The position numbers were made by a program, and so were the translations under genes. This document shows, in pieces, positions 43,921 through 52,604 of a DNA stretch of 64,000 nt. The stretch comes from Streptococcus infantis (GTDB lineage: Bacteria > Bacillota > Bacilli > Lactobacillales > Streptococcaceae), in assembly GCF_018499575.1 (NCBI RefSeq), contig NZ_JAHDAP010000001.1, positions 62,001 through 126,000 on the forward strand, in the 5' to 3' direction. The notes under the pieces were generated by a model, which was not told where the DNA came from, did not search any database, and saw only the letters and a list, made by a program, of their open reading frames with translations. Position 1 is the stretch's first letter, and each line of letters starts with the position of its first letter.

Positions 43921-45437
43921 ACCCTGAATTATTTAAAATATTCGAGTGTAGGGATCATAGAAGGCGATTTGAGGCCAACGTATGCTTATTTGATAGAAAT
44001 GAATTTAAAAATTTTAGTTTTTTTACTCAGATTTTAGATAGTATATCTTCACGAGATAATGGTAAATTTACTTTTCAAAATGAAAATGACGATATCTTTA
44101 TTTTCGAAAGGGGAACTCAGGAATACGATTTCAAAGAATATATAAGTTCATCTGAAACTATGAAAATCTCTCTGATAATTGATAAACAAATAATTGATGG
44201 TAAGCAATCTATTTATTTTTTGGACTCATTCATAAAACATTTAATAGAAAAAAATATTTCAGAAACGTTATCATATTTTCATTGTTTGTTTTCTAATGAT
44301 AATCAAAAAATTGAATTTGAAATCTTGGATCCTAATGTATCAGAGTTTAGATTGCATACGAAATCCATTTATTTTGATGTTATTCAGGATGAATCACAAA
44401 TTGTCTTTAACAGATCCTCTAGGCTGTTTAAAGTAAAAAATACATGTTCATTTTATAATCAAGATAAGTATGAATTATTACCAGATGATTTTCATGTTAC
44501 AGAAACGTTGTCAGATAATGAAAATTCAAGTCGTCTTAAAAAATATTTTAGTAGGATAGAGATGATTTTAGGAGCAATTTATATTGCGACTTCATCAGAA
44601 ATAAAAGAAGATATCCTATTTTACCAATTAAATGATATTGGTAAAACACTAAAAGTGAATTTAAATGATAAGCTAGAATACAACCCTACAATTTTCGAGA
44701 TTTATAATTGGATTTACAATACTGATAACTATATTGATAAATCATCTATTGCTCGTTCTGTTTTTGAATATTTATGTATGGATATTTTTGATTCTAATTC
44801 TAATAATAATGTGATTCTAGATCTTCAAAAATCTTATAATATCTATATTAAAGAAAAAGTGAATATTTATTTGGATGCTAAGAAAGACTTATCAGAGTAT
44901 ATTATTGAATCTATTTCTAAATTAAAAAATTATACAAATACCATATTGGAAACTTTTCTTAAAAATCTGTATGCAATAATAGGTTTCTTTTTTTCAGTTA
45001 TTTTGGCAAATGCAATATCAGATAGAGAATTAGATAAAATTTTTACAAAAGATATCCTAATAATAATTGTTATTGCTTTGATTGGTTCAATCATTTTTTG
45101 GCTTATATCAAATTTGAAATTTAGAAACGATTTGAAAAATTTTAAAGAACTATTTGATGTTTTGAAAAAAAATTATGAGGATGTCTTGCTTGAGAGAGAA
45201 ATAGAAAATATCTTTAATAGTATTCAACTTGATTATGAAATTGAGAAAGTTAAAAATTTTAAAAGAATAATAAATTGGATATGGGGAGTTCTGTTGGGAG
45301 TTTCTCTACTAATTACTATTATTATACTATTAAATAGTTTTGTTTCTAATATCAAATTTATAGACTTTTATCAGGTTGCTAAACAACAATTCTGGAAAAT
45401 TCTTATTCATTCATTTACGTTTTTATATAGACCATAG
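43917..45437 (+). CDS. Membrane protein of the cassette: soluble N-terminal part plus two pairs of C-terminal helices
   Basis: A 506-residue protein. The first 340 residues are soluble, acidic and rich in Asn, Asp, Ile and Lys. Helix pair 1 is at about 350-395 (NLYAIIGFFFSVILANAI and ILIIIVIALIGSIIFWLI), then a charged coiled stretch of about 60 residues, then a helix near 455 (IINWIWGVLLGVSLLITIIILL) with a final amphipathic segment. No family recognised. A membrane component coupled by overlap to a possible DNA-binding protein suggests a sensor or an effector that damages the membrane. That is inference only. Confidence 0.6.
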   Translation: MNPELFKIFECRDHRRRFEANVCLFDRNEFKNFSFFTQILDSISSRDNGKFTFQNENDDIFIFERGTQEYDFKEYISSSETMKISLIIDKQIIDGKQSIYFLDSFIKHLIEKNISETLSYFHCLFSNDNQKIEFEILDPNVSEFRLHTKSIYFDVIQDESQIVFNRSSRLFKVKNTCSFYNQDKYELLPDDFHVTETLSDNENSSRLKKYFSRIEMILGAIYIATSSEIKEDILFYQLNDIGKTLKVNLNDKLEYNPTIFEIYNWIYNTDNYIDKSSIARSVFEYLCMDIFDSNSNNNVILDLQKSYNIYIKEKVNIYLDAKKDLSEYIIESISKLKNYTNTILETFLKNLYAIIGFFFSVILANAISDRELDKIFTKDILIIIVIALIGSIIFWLISNLKFRNDLKNFKELFDVLKKNYEDVLLEREIENIFNSIQLDYEIEKVKNFKRIINWIWGVLLGVSLLITIIILLNSFVSNIKFIDFYQVAKQQFWKILIHSFTFLYRP

Positions 45438-45449
45438 AAAGGAAAATAA

Positions 45450-46871
45450 ATGTTACTTTTTTCTACAATTTTAAAGATTGATAAGTCATTGACTAAAGAA
45501 GCTTTTTTAAATTTAGTGATTGAATGGAATCAAGGAAGCCCACACGAAAATAATGTTATACCCAATTTGAATTGGGATGGATCCTACAATCAAAAATTCG
45601 GTGATGATACAATCTCACTTGAATTTAAAGAATACAGAAATGAAGAAATCGTAGCTGTAAGATATGTAAAAAAACTGGATGATGGTATTATTTGGAAAAC
45701 AGATTACATCATGAATTTTAAGGACTATAAAATGTCAATCATGTTAGATCGTAGTTTTACTGAAGATGCTATTGGTGTTGATCCTTCATTCACAACTCCA
45801 TTATTTATTAGATTATTGATTGAAAAAGGATACGTTGTAGATGACAATGATCTTCCTATATTGATGAATCCCCATCTGATTGGCTGTGAGAATCTCAGTG
45901 TTTTGACTGCTGTGATAAATGGTACAAAATTCTATGATTTACCGGTAGTTTATGTATCAAAAACATTCTCAAACAATATCCCCATTGACGTCGATAAATT
46001 AGCATATGCTCTTAAAGGGGTAGCACATATTTTTGTTCAAGAAGATCTTGAAACCAATACTTTTATTCGAGAGCAATGTAATAGTACTAACGAGTATAAT
46101 GGAGCAATTGGAATCTATTATCAATCAGATGTAGTGAAACATAAGAGGTTTCTAAATTATGAATATTTTGATCCAACTATAACTAGACAAAACATTGTAA
46201 AAGAGATTATAAATTTTACAAATCAGCAAAGCATTGATCCTTTGTACACTTGGGATGGCGTACTAACTTCTTTACTTCGAGATCGTTTTGAAAGTCAAAA
46301 ATCTAAACGTACGAAAGCTGAGAGAACCAAAGAGGAGACAGAAGAACTCCTAGATAGTTTTAGTAATGATTTTGATGAGTTAACGGAAGAAAATGGTCGT
46401 TTACGTAGTAGTATTTCTGATCTGGAAAGTGAGTTAGCTTTCTATAGAGATGCTTTCAACAATAAAACTGTTTATGATAGTGGTTTCTTATCTAGTGGAA
46501 GTGAAAAAGAATTTTTCCAAGATGAGAAGAAAGAATTTATTCTATCTGTATTATCTGATAGCTTAGCAAGTATTAAAGATAACACACGCAAAAAACATAT
46601 CGTTCAGGATATTATTCAGCAAAATAATAGTGAAGATGTTCTTAGTAAGAAGAGGGAAGAAGTTAAACGTCTTCTAACTGACTATAGTGGTTTAACAGGA
46701 AAGTTGAAGCAAGATTTGAAACAATTGGGATTCACTATTTCTGATGAAGGTAAACATTATAAACTAACTTATTTTGATGATAACCGTTATACTATTACCA
46801 TGGCAAAAACACCAAGTGATGGCCGAGCTGGGAAAAACAATGTTTCGGAAATAAATAACAAAGTGTTTTAG
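45450..46871 (+). CDS. Coiled-coil protein with HicA-like C-terminal domain
   Basis: A 473-residue protein. Residues 1-225 form an unrecognised mixed domain. A coiled coil follows at about 290-350 (KSKRTKAERTKEETEELLDS, DELTEENGRLRSSISDLESE). The last 70 residues (LKQDLKQLGFTISDEGKHYK, LTYFDDNRYTITMAKTPSDG, RAGKNNVSEI) look like a small dsRBD/HicA-type fold with the KTPSDxRAGKN motif. HicA toxins are RNases, but the usual active-site His is not certain here. Starts 12 bases after the membrane gene and closes the operon. Confidence 0.55.
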   Translation: MLLFSTILKIDKSLTKEAFLNLVIEWNQGSPHENNVIPNLNWDGSYNQKFGDDTISLEFKEYRNEEIVAVRYVKKLDDGIIWKTDYIMNFKDYKMSIMLDRSFTEDAIGVDPSFTTPLFIRLLIEKGYVVDDNDLPILMNPHLIGCENLSVLTAVINGTKFYDLPVVYVSKTFSNNIPIDVDKLAYALKGVAHIFVQEDLETNTFIREQCNSTNEYNGAIGIYYQSDVVKHKRFLNYEYFDPTITRQNIVKEIINFTNQQSIDPLYTWDGVLTSLLRDRFESQKSKRTKAERTKEETEELLDSFSNDFDELTEENGRLRSSISDLESELAFYRDAFNNKTVYDSGFLSSGSEKEFFQDEKKEFILSVLSDSLASIKDNTRKKHIVQDIIQQNNSEDVLSKKREEVKRLLTDYSGLTGKLKQDLKQLGFTISDEGKHYKLTYFDDNRYTITMAKTPSDGRAGKNNVSEINNKVF

Positions 46872-46889
46872 AAAAAAGTCATTTTGTAT

Positions 46890-46961
46890 ATGTTTAAGAA
46901 TTGCCCCACACCAGAAGCCGATGCTGAACTCAAAGAGTTTTTGAAAAACTTTAAAGGGTGA
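46890..46961 (+). pseudogene. Possible 3' remnant of a gene displaced by the cassette
   Basis: A 23-codon frame reading MFKNCPTPEADAELKEFLKN plus FKG, with chromosomal-looking codon use, 18 bases after the cassette. No ribosome site. It could be the tail of a gene interrupted when the cassette arrived, or chance. Confidence 0.25.
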
Positions 46962-47053
46962 TGGGGCTAGTTGATTCACTTATAATTCGCTCATTTTATA
47001 GATACAACTTTGTTTCCATATTTCCTGGGAACTAGTAGAAGTTAAGGAGAAAT

Positions 47054-47458
47054 ATGGAAACTAACAACCAACGTGCCCTTTGTCAGCAACTCTGGGCGGA
47101 AAATAAATACCTTGTTTTAAGCCATTCTAGCAATATTTACAAGGACATTCGCCAGTATCTCAAGCAAGAAGTAGTGGAGCTGAGTCAGGTTCAAGAGATG
47201 ATTGACCGCGCCTGCCAGATTCCAGAACACAGGGGTCAAGTTTGCAACGCTTTTCAGCATATTTGGGGCTATTTTAAAAAGCAAGCCAGCCTTGATGAGC
47301 GCAAAGACTACATGCTCCTGCTGGATCGCTATCGCTTTGGTCAAGCTTCCAAGGAAGATTTGATTGCTAGCACTCGAGACTTGCTTGAGCGTTACCCAAA
47401 TGTTTATCTGCAAGATTCGACCTTGTTGAAAGGAGACTCCCATGAGACTTTGGCATGA
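47054..47458 (+). CDS. DUF1722 (YbgA-like) domain protein
   Basis: A 134-residue protein with the DUF1722 pattern: LWAENKYLVLSHSSNIYKDI, then KQASLDERKDYMLLLDRYRF and a C-terminal LLERYPNVYLQDSTLL. In many bacteria this domain is next to photolyase or DUF523, hinting at DNA repair; the activity is unknown. Here it overlaps a pyrimidine-dimer glycosylase gene by 17 bases, which supports the repair link. The strong ribosome site is AAGGAG. Confidence 0.8.
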   Translation: METNNQRALCQQLWAENKYLVLSHSSNIYKDIRQYLKQEVVELSQVQEMIDRACQIPEHRGQVCNAFQHIWGYFKKQASLDERKDYMLLLDRYRFGQASKEDLIASTRDLLERYPNVYLQDSTLLKGDSHETLA

Positions 47459-47807
47459 GGCTTTGATTCCACAACTTCCACGTCCGCAGCTCTTGGGGCA
47501 ACATCGAGAGTGCTGCGCTCTGCGTGGCAATGGCTGGGGCAGAAAGCATGCGACGGTTGACTATGTCTTTACCCACTCGCCTTATCGTCTCTATGCCTAT
47601 CATCGCTTGATCATGGAGGAGATGGCTGGCCGTGGCTACAATGTCAGTCCAGAGTGGCTGGACAAGAACTATCGCGGCAAGACCTGCCCTCCGTATCAAG
47701 ACTTAGCAGAGGAAAAGCTGAACAGTCCTATCTATAGCGAGCATGACCATGCCTACTATGAGGAGTGTCTGGCTAATCTCCGTGACAAGGGGATAGAGCT
47801 GGAGTAA
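47442..47807 (+). CDS. Pyrimidine dimer DNA glycosylase family protein (Pyr_excise/TIGR02328-like)
   Basis: A 121-residue protein starting MRLWHEALIPQLPRPQLLGQ and continuing HRECCALRGNGWGRKHATVDYVF, the core of the endonuclease V-like family that removes UV-induced dimers. Overlaps the DUF1722 gene by 17 bases, so the two are made together. The catalytic N-terminal Thr of phage T4 enzyme is not present in this position, so activity is inferred from the family only. Confidence 0.75.
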   Translation: MRLWHEALIPQLPRPQLLGQHRECCALRGNGWGRKHATVDYVFTHSPYRLYAYHRLIMEEMAGRGYNVSPEWLDKNYRGKTCPPYQDLAEEKLNSPIYSEHDHAYYEECLANLRDKGIELE

Positions 47808-47866
47808 GAGTCAGGATTAACTCTAATTTAGAACTCTTTTCGTAATTTTTTCGAATAATAAAAATG

Positions 47867-47899
47867 AGACCTTTAGAATGATTCTAAGGTCTTCTTTTT
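47867..47899 (+). terminator. Terminator of the DUF1722-glycosylase operon
   Basis: AGACCTTTAGAAT-g-ATTCTAAGGTCT with a T-rich tail. Confidence 0.65.
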
Positions 47900-47963
47900 A
47901 TAAATATTTAGATTTACTTTTAATAACTTTTGAGTTATAATTAAATTGAAAAGAGGTTGCTTG

Positions 47964-48329
47964 GTGCACACGATTTACTTCTATAAGGACAAAAATGGAA
48001 ATGAGCCAGTCTTGGATTATATGAGAGAATTGGCCTGTCGTAAAAGTAAGGATAGTCGCATAAAACTCAATAAACTAAACGACTATATCGAGCTACTTAG
48101 TCAGCATGGTACTAGAGCTGGTGAACCCTATATTAAACATTTAGAAGATGAGATATGGGAACTAAGACCTCTTAGGGATAGGATTTTATTTGTCGCTTGG
48201 CTTGATGGGAGTTTTGTTCTTTTACATCATTATGCCAAAAAGACTCAAAAGACTCCTAGAAGAGAAATTGAAAAAGCCAAGCGTGAACTGAAGGACTTAA
48301 AAGAAAGAGGAGTAAGTGATGAAAAATAG
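47964..48329 (+). CDS. RelE/HigB-type toxin
   Basis: A 121-residue RelE/ParE-family protein: [20 protein letters not shown], a helix hairpin, then the core [46 protein letters not shown]. HigB-like toxins cleave mRNA on the ribosome. GTG 47964 is chosen because GAGG lies eight bases before it; a TTG start 18 bases upstream is less likely. It precedes the antitoxin and overlaps it, the higBA order. Confidence 0.85.
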   Translation: MHTIYFYKDKNGNEPVLDYMRELACRKSKDSRIKLNKLNDYIELLSQHGTRAGEPYIKHLEDEIWELRPLRDRILFVAWLDGSFVLLHHYAKKTQKTPRREIEKAKRELKDLKERGVSDEK

Positions 48330-48612
48330 TGCCATTGGGAGTAATTGGAAGGATGTCCGGTCAGAACTTTTTACCAAGGAGGAAATCCTTGAAAGTGATA
48401 TGCGAGTGGCTATCATGAGTGAGTTAATTGAAGCTAGACATGAGCAAGGAATTAGTCAGAAAAAATTAGAAGAACTTAGTGGAGTGAGCCAGCCTGTCAT
48501 AGCCAGGATGGAAACTGGCAAGACCAGTCCTCAGTTAGATACCGTCTTAAAAGTTTTAGCCAGTTTAGGAAAGACACTAGCAGTTGTACCGCTTGAACAG
48601 GAAAAAGGTTGA
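48319..48612 (+). CDS. HigA-type antitoxin (XRE helix-turn-helix)
   Basis: A 97-residue protein with the helix-turn-helix [20 protein letters not shown] and [20 protein letters not shown]. It neutralises the toxin and probably represses the pair's promoter. Overlaps the toxin gene by 11 bases, with AAAGAGGAG before the start. Confidence 0.85.
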   Translation: MKNSAIGSNWKDVRSELFTKEEILESDMRVAIMSELIEARHEQGISQKKLEELSGVSQPVIARMETGKTSPQLDTVLKVLASLGKTLAVVPLEQEKG

Positions 48613-48814
48613 TAGGGATGAAATTACTTGGTTTGCTAAAATCATCCACCGGATAATTTTACCTCCCGTCCGCACTTTTTCAGGGAAATATCAGAATTAC
48701 AAAAGAAAAATCAACCTATAGTCTTTTCTAATACCAAGCCATAGTCAACTCTCAGTTTACTCAAGTTTGACTATGAACAGGACTATCTTGAAAATCTGTT
48801 AATCATTGTCTATC

Positions 48815-48849
48815 AAAGGATTTAGGGAATTTTCTCCAAATCCTTTTTT
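48815..48849 (+). terminator. Terminator between higBA and metE
   Basis: AAAGGATTT...AAATCCTTT with inner GG/CC pairs and T6. It lies 200 bases after the antitoxin; that gap (48613-48814) holds only a 9-bp inverted repeat (CATAGTCAA/TTGACTATG at 48741-48774) and nothing else clear. Confidence 0.6.
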
Positions 48850-48863
48850 GTGCTTCAAAAAGC

Positions 48864-48884
48864 GATATAGTTTCAAACTATATC
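48864..48884. promoter_or_regulatory. MET-box (MtaR/MetR-type LysR regulator site)
   Basis: A perfect palindrome: GATATAGTTT and AAACTATATC around a single C. It matches the streptococcal MET-box TATAGTTTnAAACTATA. The centre is about 65 bases before the expected transcription start, the usual place for activation by a LysR-type regulator. Confidence 0.88.
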
Positions 48885-48904
48885 AAAGCCTAATTTTTTA
48901 CAAT

Positions 48905-48933
48905 TATACAGATGATTTCTTTTCTGTTAAGAT
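48905..48933 (+). promoter_or_regulatory. Promoter of metE-metF
   Basis: TATACA, 17-base spacer, TAAGAT with TG extension. The weak -35 fits a promoter that needs the activator at the MET-box. Confidence 0.6.
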
Positions 48934-48964
48934 AGTTTCAACAACAATTTTTGGAGGACAAAAC

Positions 48965-51214
48965 ATGTCAACTACAATTATCGGTTTCCCTCGTTTGGGT
49001 GAATTCCGCGAATTAAAATTTACAACTGAAAAATACTTTAGAAAAGAAATCTCAGAAGAAGAACTCTTGGCTGCTGCGAAAGAATTGCGTGCAAAACACT
49101 GGAACATCGTCAAAGAAAAAGGCATCACTGAAATCCCATCAAATGACTTTTCTCACTACGACAATTTCCTTGATGCTGCCTTCCTTTTCAACGTAGTTCC
49201 TGCATCTGTTCAAAACTTGGAATTGTCAGATCTTGAACGTTACTTTGCTTTGGGACGTGGTTACCAAGGAGAAAAAGGGGATGTTCGTGCCCTTCCAATG
49301 AAGAAATGGTTCAACACAAACTACCACTACATCGTTCCAAAATTTGAAAAAGACACTCAAGTAAAATTGGCTGGTCACAAGATCTTTGATGAGTTCCAAG
49401 AAGCAAAAGAGCTTGGACTTAACACTCGTCCTGTCCTTGTAGGCCCATTCACTTTCCTTCAATTGTCAGACTTTGAAGAAGGTGTGAAAGCAGAAGATTT
49501 CGTGGATAGCTTAGTAGCTGCTTACCAAGATGTTTTTGCAAAATTGGCTGAACTTGGTGCAACTCGTATCCAATTGGACGAAGCTGCTCTTGTCAAAGAT
49601 TTGACAGAAGAAGAAAAAGCCCTATTCTTGAACATCTACAACAAACTCTTGGCTGATAAAAAAGGTCTTGAAGTCTTGCTTCAAACTTACTTCGGTGACG
49701 TTCGTGACGTTTACGCTGACCTTGTGAAATTGCCAGTAGATGCCATCGGTCTTGACTTCGTTGAAGGTAAGAAAACTCTTGAACTCGTTAAAGGTGGCTT
49801 CCCAGCTGACAAGACTCTCTATGCAGGTATTGTCAATGGTAAGAACATCTGGCGCAACAACTATGAAAAGAGCTTGGCTGTTCTTGAGCAAATCCCTGCT
49901 GAAAACATTGTTTTGACAAGCTCATGTTCACTTCTTCATGTGCCATTTACAACTGCTAACGAAGAATTTGAACCAGCTATCTTGAACCACTTTGCATTTG
50001 CAGTAGAAAAATTGGATGAAATCCGTGACTTGGATGCTATCCGCAACGGTCAAGGTGCAGAAGCTCTTGCAGCGAACAAAGAACTCTTTGCGACTGAACG
50101 TGTTGGTGAAAATGCGGAACTTCGTGCGCGTATCGCTGGATTGACAGACGCAGACTACACTCGTTTGCCAGCCTTCGCAGAACGTGAAGCTATCCAAGAA
50201 GATGCATTCAAACTTCCAGCCCTTCCAACAACAACAATCGGTTCATTCCCTCAAACTAAGGAAGTTCGTGCCAAACGTTTGGCCTTCCGTAAGGGTGAAT
50301 TGTCACAAGAAGAATACGATGCCTTCCTTGCTGAAACCATCGACGAATGGATCAAATGGCAAGAAGAAGTTGGATTTGACGTGCTTGTACACGGTGAATT
50401 CGAGCGTAACGACATGGTTGAGTACTTCGGTCAAAACTTGTCAGGTTACCTCTTCTCTAAGAATGGTTGGGTACAATCATACGGTATGCGTGGGGTTAAA
50501 CCACCAATCATCTGGGGCGATGTGACTCGTCTCAACCCAATCACTGTGAAATGGTCTAGCTACGCACAAAGCCGTACGGACAAACCTGTTAAAGGTATGT
50601 TGACTGGACCTGTTACAATCCTTAACTGGTCATTCCCACGTGAAGACATCTCTATCAAGGATTCTACTCTTCAAATCGCTCTTGCAATCAAGGATGAAGT
50701 TCTTGACCTTGAAGCTGCAGGTGTGAAAATCATCCAAATCGACGAGGCTGCTCTTCGTGAGAAATTGCCACTTCGTCGTAGCGACTGGTACGAAGATTAC
50801 CTTGACTGGGCTATTCCAGCCTTCCGTTTGGTACACTCAACAGTAGCACCAGACACACAAATCCACACTCATATGTGTTACTCAGAATTTACAGATATCA
50901 TCCCAGCTATCGACAACTTGGATGCTGACGTTATCTCATTTGAAGCTAGCCGTTCAAATCTTGAAATCTTGGACGAACTCAAAGCGAAAAACTTCCAAAC
51001 AGAAGTTGGACCTGGGGTTTACGATATCCACTCACCTCGTGTGCCTAACGAAGGCGAAATCGACCACACAATCGAAGCAATCCTTGCTAAAGTGCCAAGC
51101 AGAAAAGTTTGGATCAACCCTGACTGTGGTTTGAAAACACGTGGTATTCCAGAAACGAAAGAAAGCTTGATCCGCCTTGTAGAAGCTGCCAAAGCTGCGC
51201 GTGAGAAATTGTAA
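48965..51214 (+). CDS. metE: Cobalamin-independent methionine synthase
   Basis: Transfers the methyl group of 5-methyltetrahydrofolate-triglutamate to homocysteine. The 749-residue protein has two related halves; the C-terminal half carries the zinc site (HTHMCYSEF with downstream Glu and NPDCGLKTR) and [14 protein letters not shown]. The real start is ATG 48965 ([20 protein letters not shown]) behind TTTGGAGGAC; the in-frame region upstream spans the promoter. Confidence 0.96.
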   Translation: MSTTIIGFPRLGEFRELKFTTEKYFRKEISEEELLAAAKELRAKHWNIVKEKGITEIPSNDFSHYDNFLDAAFLFNVVPASVQNLELSDLERYFALGRGYQGEKGDVRALPMKKWFNTNYHYIVPKFEKDTQVKLAGHKIFDEFQEAKELGLNTRPVLVGPFTFLQLSDFEEGVKAEDFVDSLVAAYQDVFAKLAELGATRIQLDEAALVKDLTEEEKALFLNIYNKLLADKKGLEVLLQTYFGDVRDVYADLVKLPVDAIGLDFVEGKKTLELVKGGFPADKTLYAGIVNGKNIWRNNYEKSLAVLEQIPAENIVLTSSCSLLHVPFTTANEEFEPAILNHFAFAVEKLDEIRDLDAIRNGQGAEALAANKELFATERVGENAELRARIAGLTDADYTRLPAFAEREAIQEDAFKLPALPTTTIGSFPQTKEVRAKRLAFRKGELSQEEYDAFLAETIDEWIKWQEEVGFDVLVHGEFERNDMVEYFGQNLSGYLFSKNGWVQSYGMRGVKPPIIWGDVTRLNPITVKWSSYAQSRTDKPVKGMLTGPVTILNWSFPREDISIKDSTLQIALAIKDEVLDLEAAGVKIIQIDEAALREKLPLRRSDWYEDYLDWAIPAFRLVHSTVAPDTQIHTHMCYSEFTDIIPAIDNLDADVISFEASRSNLEILDELKAKNFQTEVGPGVYDIHSPRVPNEGEIDHTIEAILAKVPSRKVWINPDCGLKTRGIPETKESLIRLVEAAKAAREKL

Positions 51215-51277
51215 GAAAAGACAGTTCTCCCTACACGGTTGATCAGTAAAAAAATCAACTAGAAAAGGTTCATAAAT

Positions 51278-52138
51278 ATGTCACGTCAAACACCGTCCCT
51301 CTCATTTGAAGTTTTCCCTCCAAACCCAGCAGTAGGCAATGACAAAATTATTGCAGCCCTGAAAGATATGCAGGACTTGGCCCCACACTTCATCAGTGTG
51401 ACTGCCAGCAATAATAAATTTAATATCAAAGAGACGACGGTTCGTTTGGCAGACTATATCCAAAATGACTTGGAGATTCCGACTATTGCTCACTTGCCAG
51501 CTATCTATCTAACTAAGGATAAGGTGGCTGAGACTATTGCAGATTTGGATAAGGTTGGGGTTCAGAAAATCTTGGCTCTTCGTGGAGACATCATTCCGGA
51601 TGTGGAGCCACAAAAAGATTTTCGTTATGCCACTGATTTGATTGAGTTCATTAAGGAACAGGCGCCACACTTTGAAATTATTGGAGCTTGTTATCCAGAA
51701 GGACATCCTGATTCGCCAAACCAAATCTCAGATATTCAAAATCTCAAGAAAAAAGTAGATGCAGGCTGTTCAAGTCTTGTCACTCAGCTTTTCTTTGACA
51801 ATGAGCGTTTCTATGATTTCCAAGACAAATGCACCTTGGCAGGGATTGATGTTCCCATCCATGCAGGAATCATGCCAATCCTGAATCGTAACCAAGCGCT
51901 TCGTCTCTTGAAGACTTGTGAGAATATCCATCTCCCACGTAAGTTTAAGGCTATCTTGGACAAGTATGAGAATGACCCTGAGTCACTCAGAGCAGCAGGA
52001 CTTGCCTATGCCGTAGACCAAATCGTAGACTTGGTAACGCAAGACGTAGCAGGGGTACATCTCTACACTATGAACAATGCAGACACTGCTCAGTACATCC
52101 ACCAAGCAACCCATGCCTTGTTCAATCACCAATCTTAA
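51278..52138 (+). CDS. metF: 5,10-Methylenetetrahydrofolate reductase
   Basis: Makes the 5-methyl-THF that MetE uses. The 286-residue TIM-barrel protein begins TPSLSFEVFPPNP and has LALRGDIIPDVEPQKDFRYA and CSSLVTQLFFDNERFYDF, with PIHAGIMPI. It follows metE by 63 bases, in the same MET-box operon. Confidence 0.95.
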   Translation: MSRQTPSLSFEVFPPNPAVGNDKIIAALKDMQDLAPHFISVTASNNKFNIKETTVRLADYIQNDLEIPTIAHLPAIYLTKDKVAETIADLDKVGVQKILALRGDIIPDVEPQKDFRYATDLIEFIKEQAPHFEIIGACYPEGHPDSPNQISDIQNLKKKVDAGCSSLVTQLFFDNERFYDFQDKCTLAGIDVPIHAGIMPILNRNQALRLLKTCENIHLPRKFKAILDKYENDPESLRAAGLAYAVDQIVDLVTQDVAGVHLYTMNNADTAQYIHQATHALFNHQS

Positions 52139-52152
52139 AATATTAAAAAACA

Positions 52153-52189
52153 AACCATTCTTCTTTTCATAGAGGAATGGTTCCTTTTT
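52153..52189 (+). terminator. Terminator of metE-metF
   Basis: AACCATTC...GAATGGTT with inner TC/GA pairs, then CCTTTTT. Confidence 0.78.
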
Positions 52190-52221
52190 GATAGAAAAGA
52201 CCGTACTTTTTAAGAAAAATA

Positions 52222-52230
52222 TGATAAAAT
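52222..52230 (+). promoter_or_regulatory. Distal promoter of the pnp leader
   Basis: TGATAAAAT extended -10; would give a leader of about 370 bases before pnp. Confidence 0.45.
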
Positions 52231-52302
52231 AGACTCTGTACGTACTTGATACAAAGATGAGGGTATTTAGGTTGTAAAGGTTGTGAAAACGAAACTCAAA
52301 AA

Positions 52303-52557
52303 GTCCAAAATATCTTGAGTAATTGAACCCGCCTACAACTCTGTGGAAAAAGATAAATCTACCTAGGAGCAGTCGCTCCGTCGTTTGATTTCCTATTTTC
52401 CTTTGAGTTGCTTAACGGCTTAGTATCTTGAGTAATTGAATTTTGGTCTCATTTCTTATGAAAAAAGATAAGCTTCCTAGCACTCATCGAGTGCGACGTC
52501 ACCTTCCTATTTTTCTACAGAAATGTTCGGCAAGCCGAACCGTCCAAAATATCTTGA
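52303..52557 (+). repeat. Tandem structured repeat in the pnp leader
   Basis: Two modules of about 113-126 bp. TATCTTGAGTAATTGAA occurs at 52311 and 52424, and its first half again at 52550; GTCCAAAATATCTTGA is exact at 52303 and 52542. Each module holds GGAAAAAGATAA/GAAAAAAGATAA, CCTAG, then a hairpin, then TTCCTATTTT. The hairpin stems differ (GGAGC-agtc-GCTCC against GCACTC-atc-GAGTGC) but both pair, and the outer A-rich and T-rich parts can pair too. This is compensatory change, so the RNA fold appears to matter. No coding frame is supported here. Confidence 0.7.
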
Positions 52558-52580
52558 TCTTTGTAGGCAAGGCGTATAAT
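52525..52580 (+). promoter_or_regulatory. Proximal pnp promoter with adjoining palindrome
   Basis: TTGATC (52554-52559), 15-base spacer, TATAAT (52575-52580). The perfect palindrome GTTCGGC-aa-GCCGAAC (52525-52540) sits just upstream and could be a protein site. Confidence 0.5.
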
Positions 52581-52604
52581 TTTATCAATCCAAAGGGGAT
52601 TACA

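Noticed and set aside
42883-45437. A Kiwa system (KwaB then KwaA)
   Set aside because: The general idea (DNA-binding-like plus 4-TM protein) fits, but sizes and order differ and I see no decisive sequence match; kept only as an alternative.
48806-48964. A longer N-terminus for MetE
   Set aside because: It spans the terminator, MET-box and promoter; ATG 48965 has a strong ribosome site.
52443-52604. A 54-residue N-terminal extension of PNPase
   Set aside because: The extension runs through the structured repeat and promoter; the family N-terminus and ribosome site put the start at 52605.
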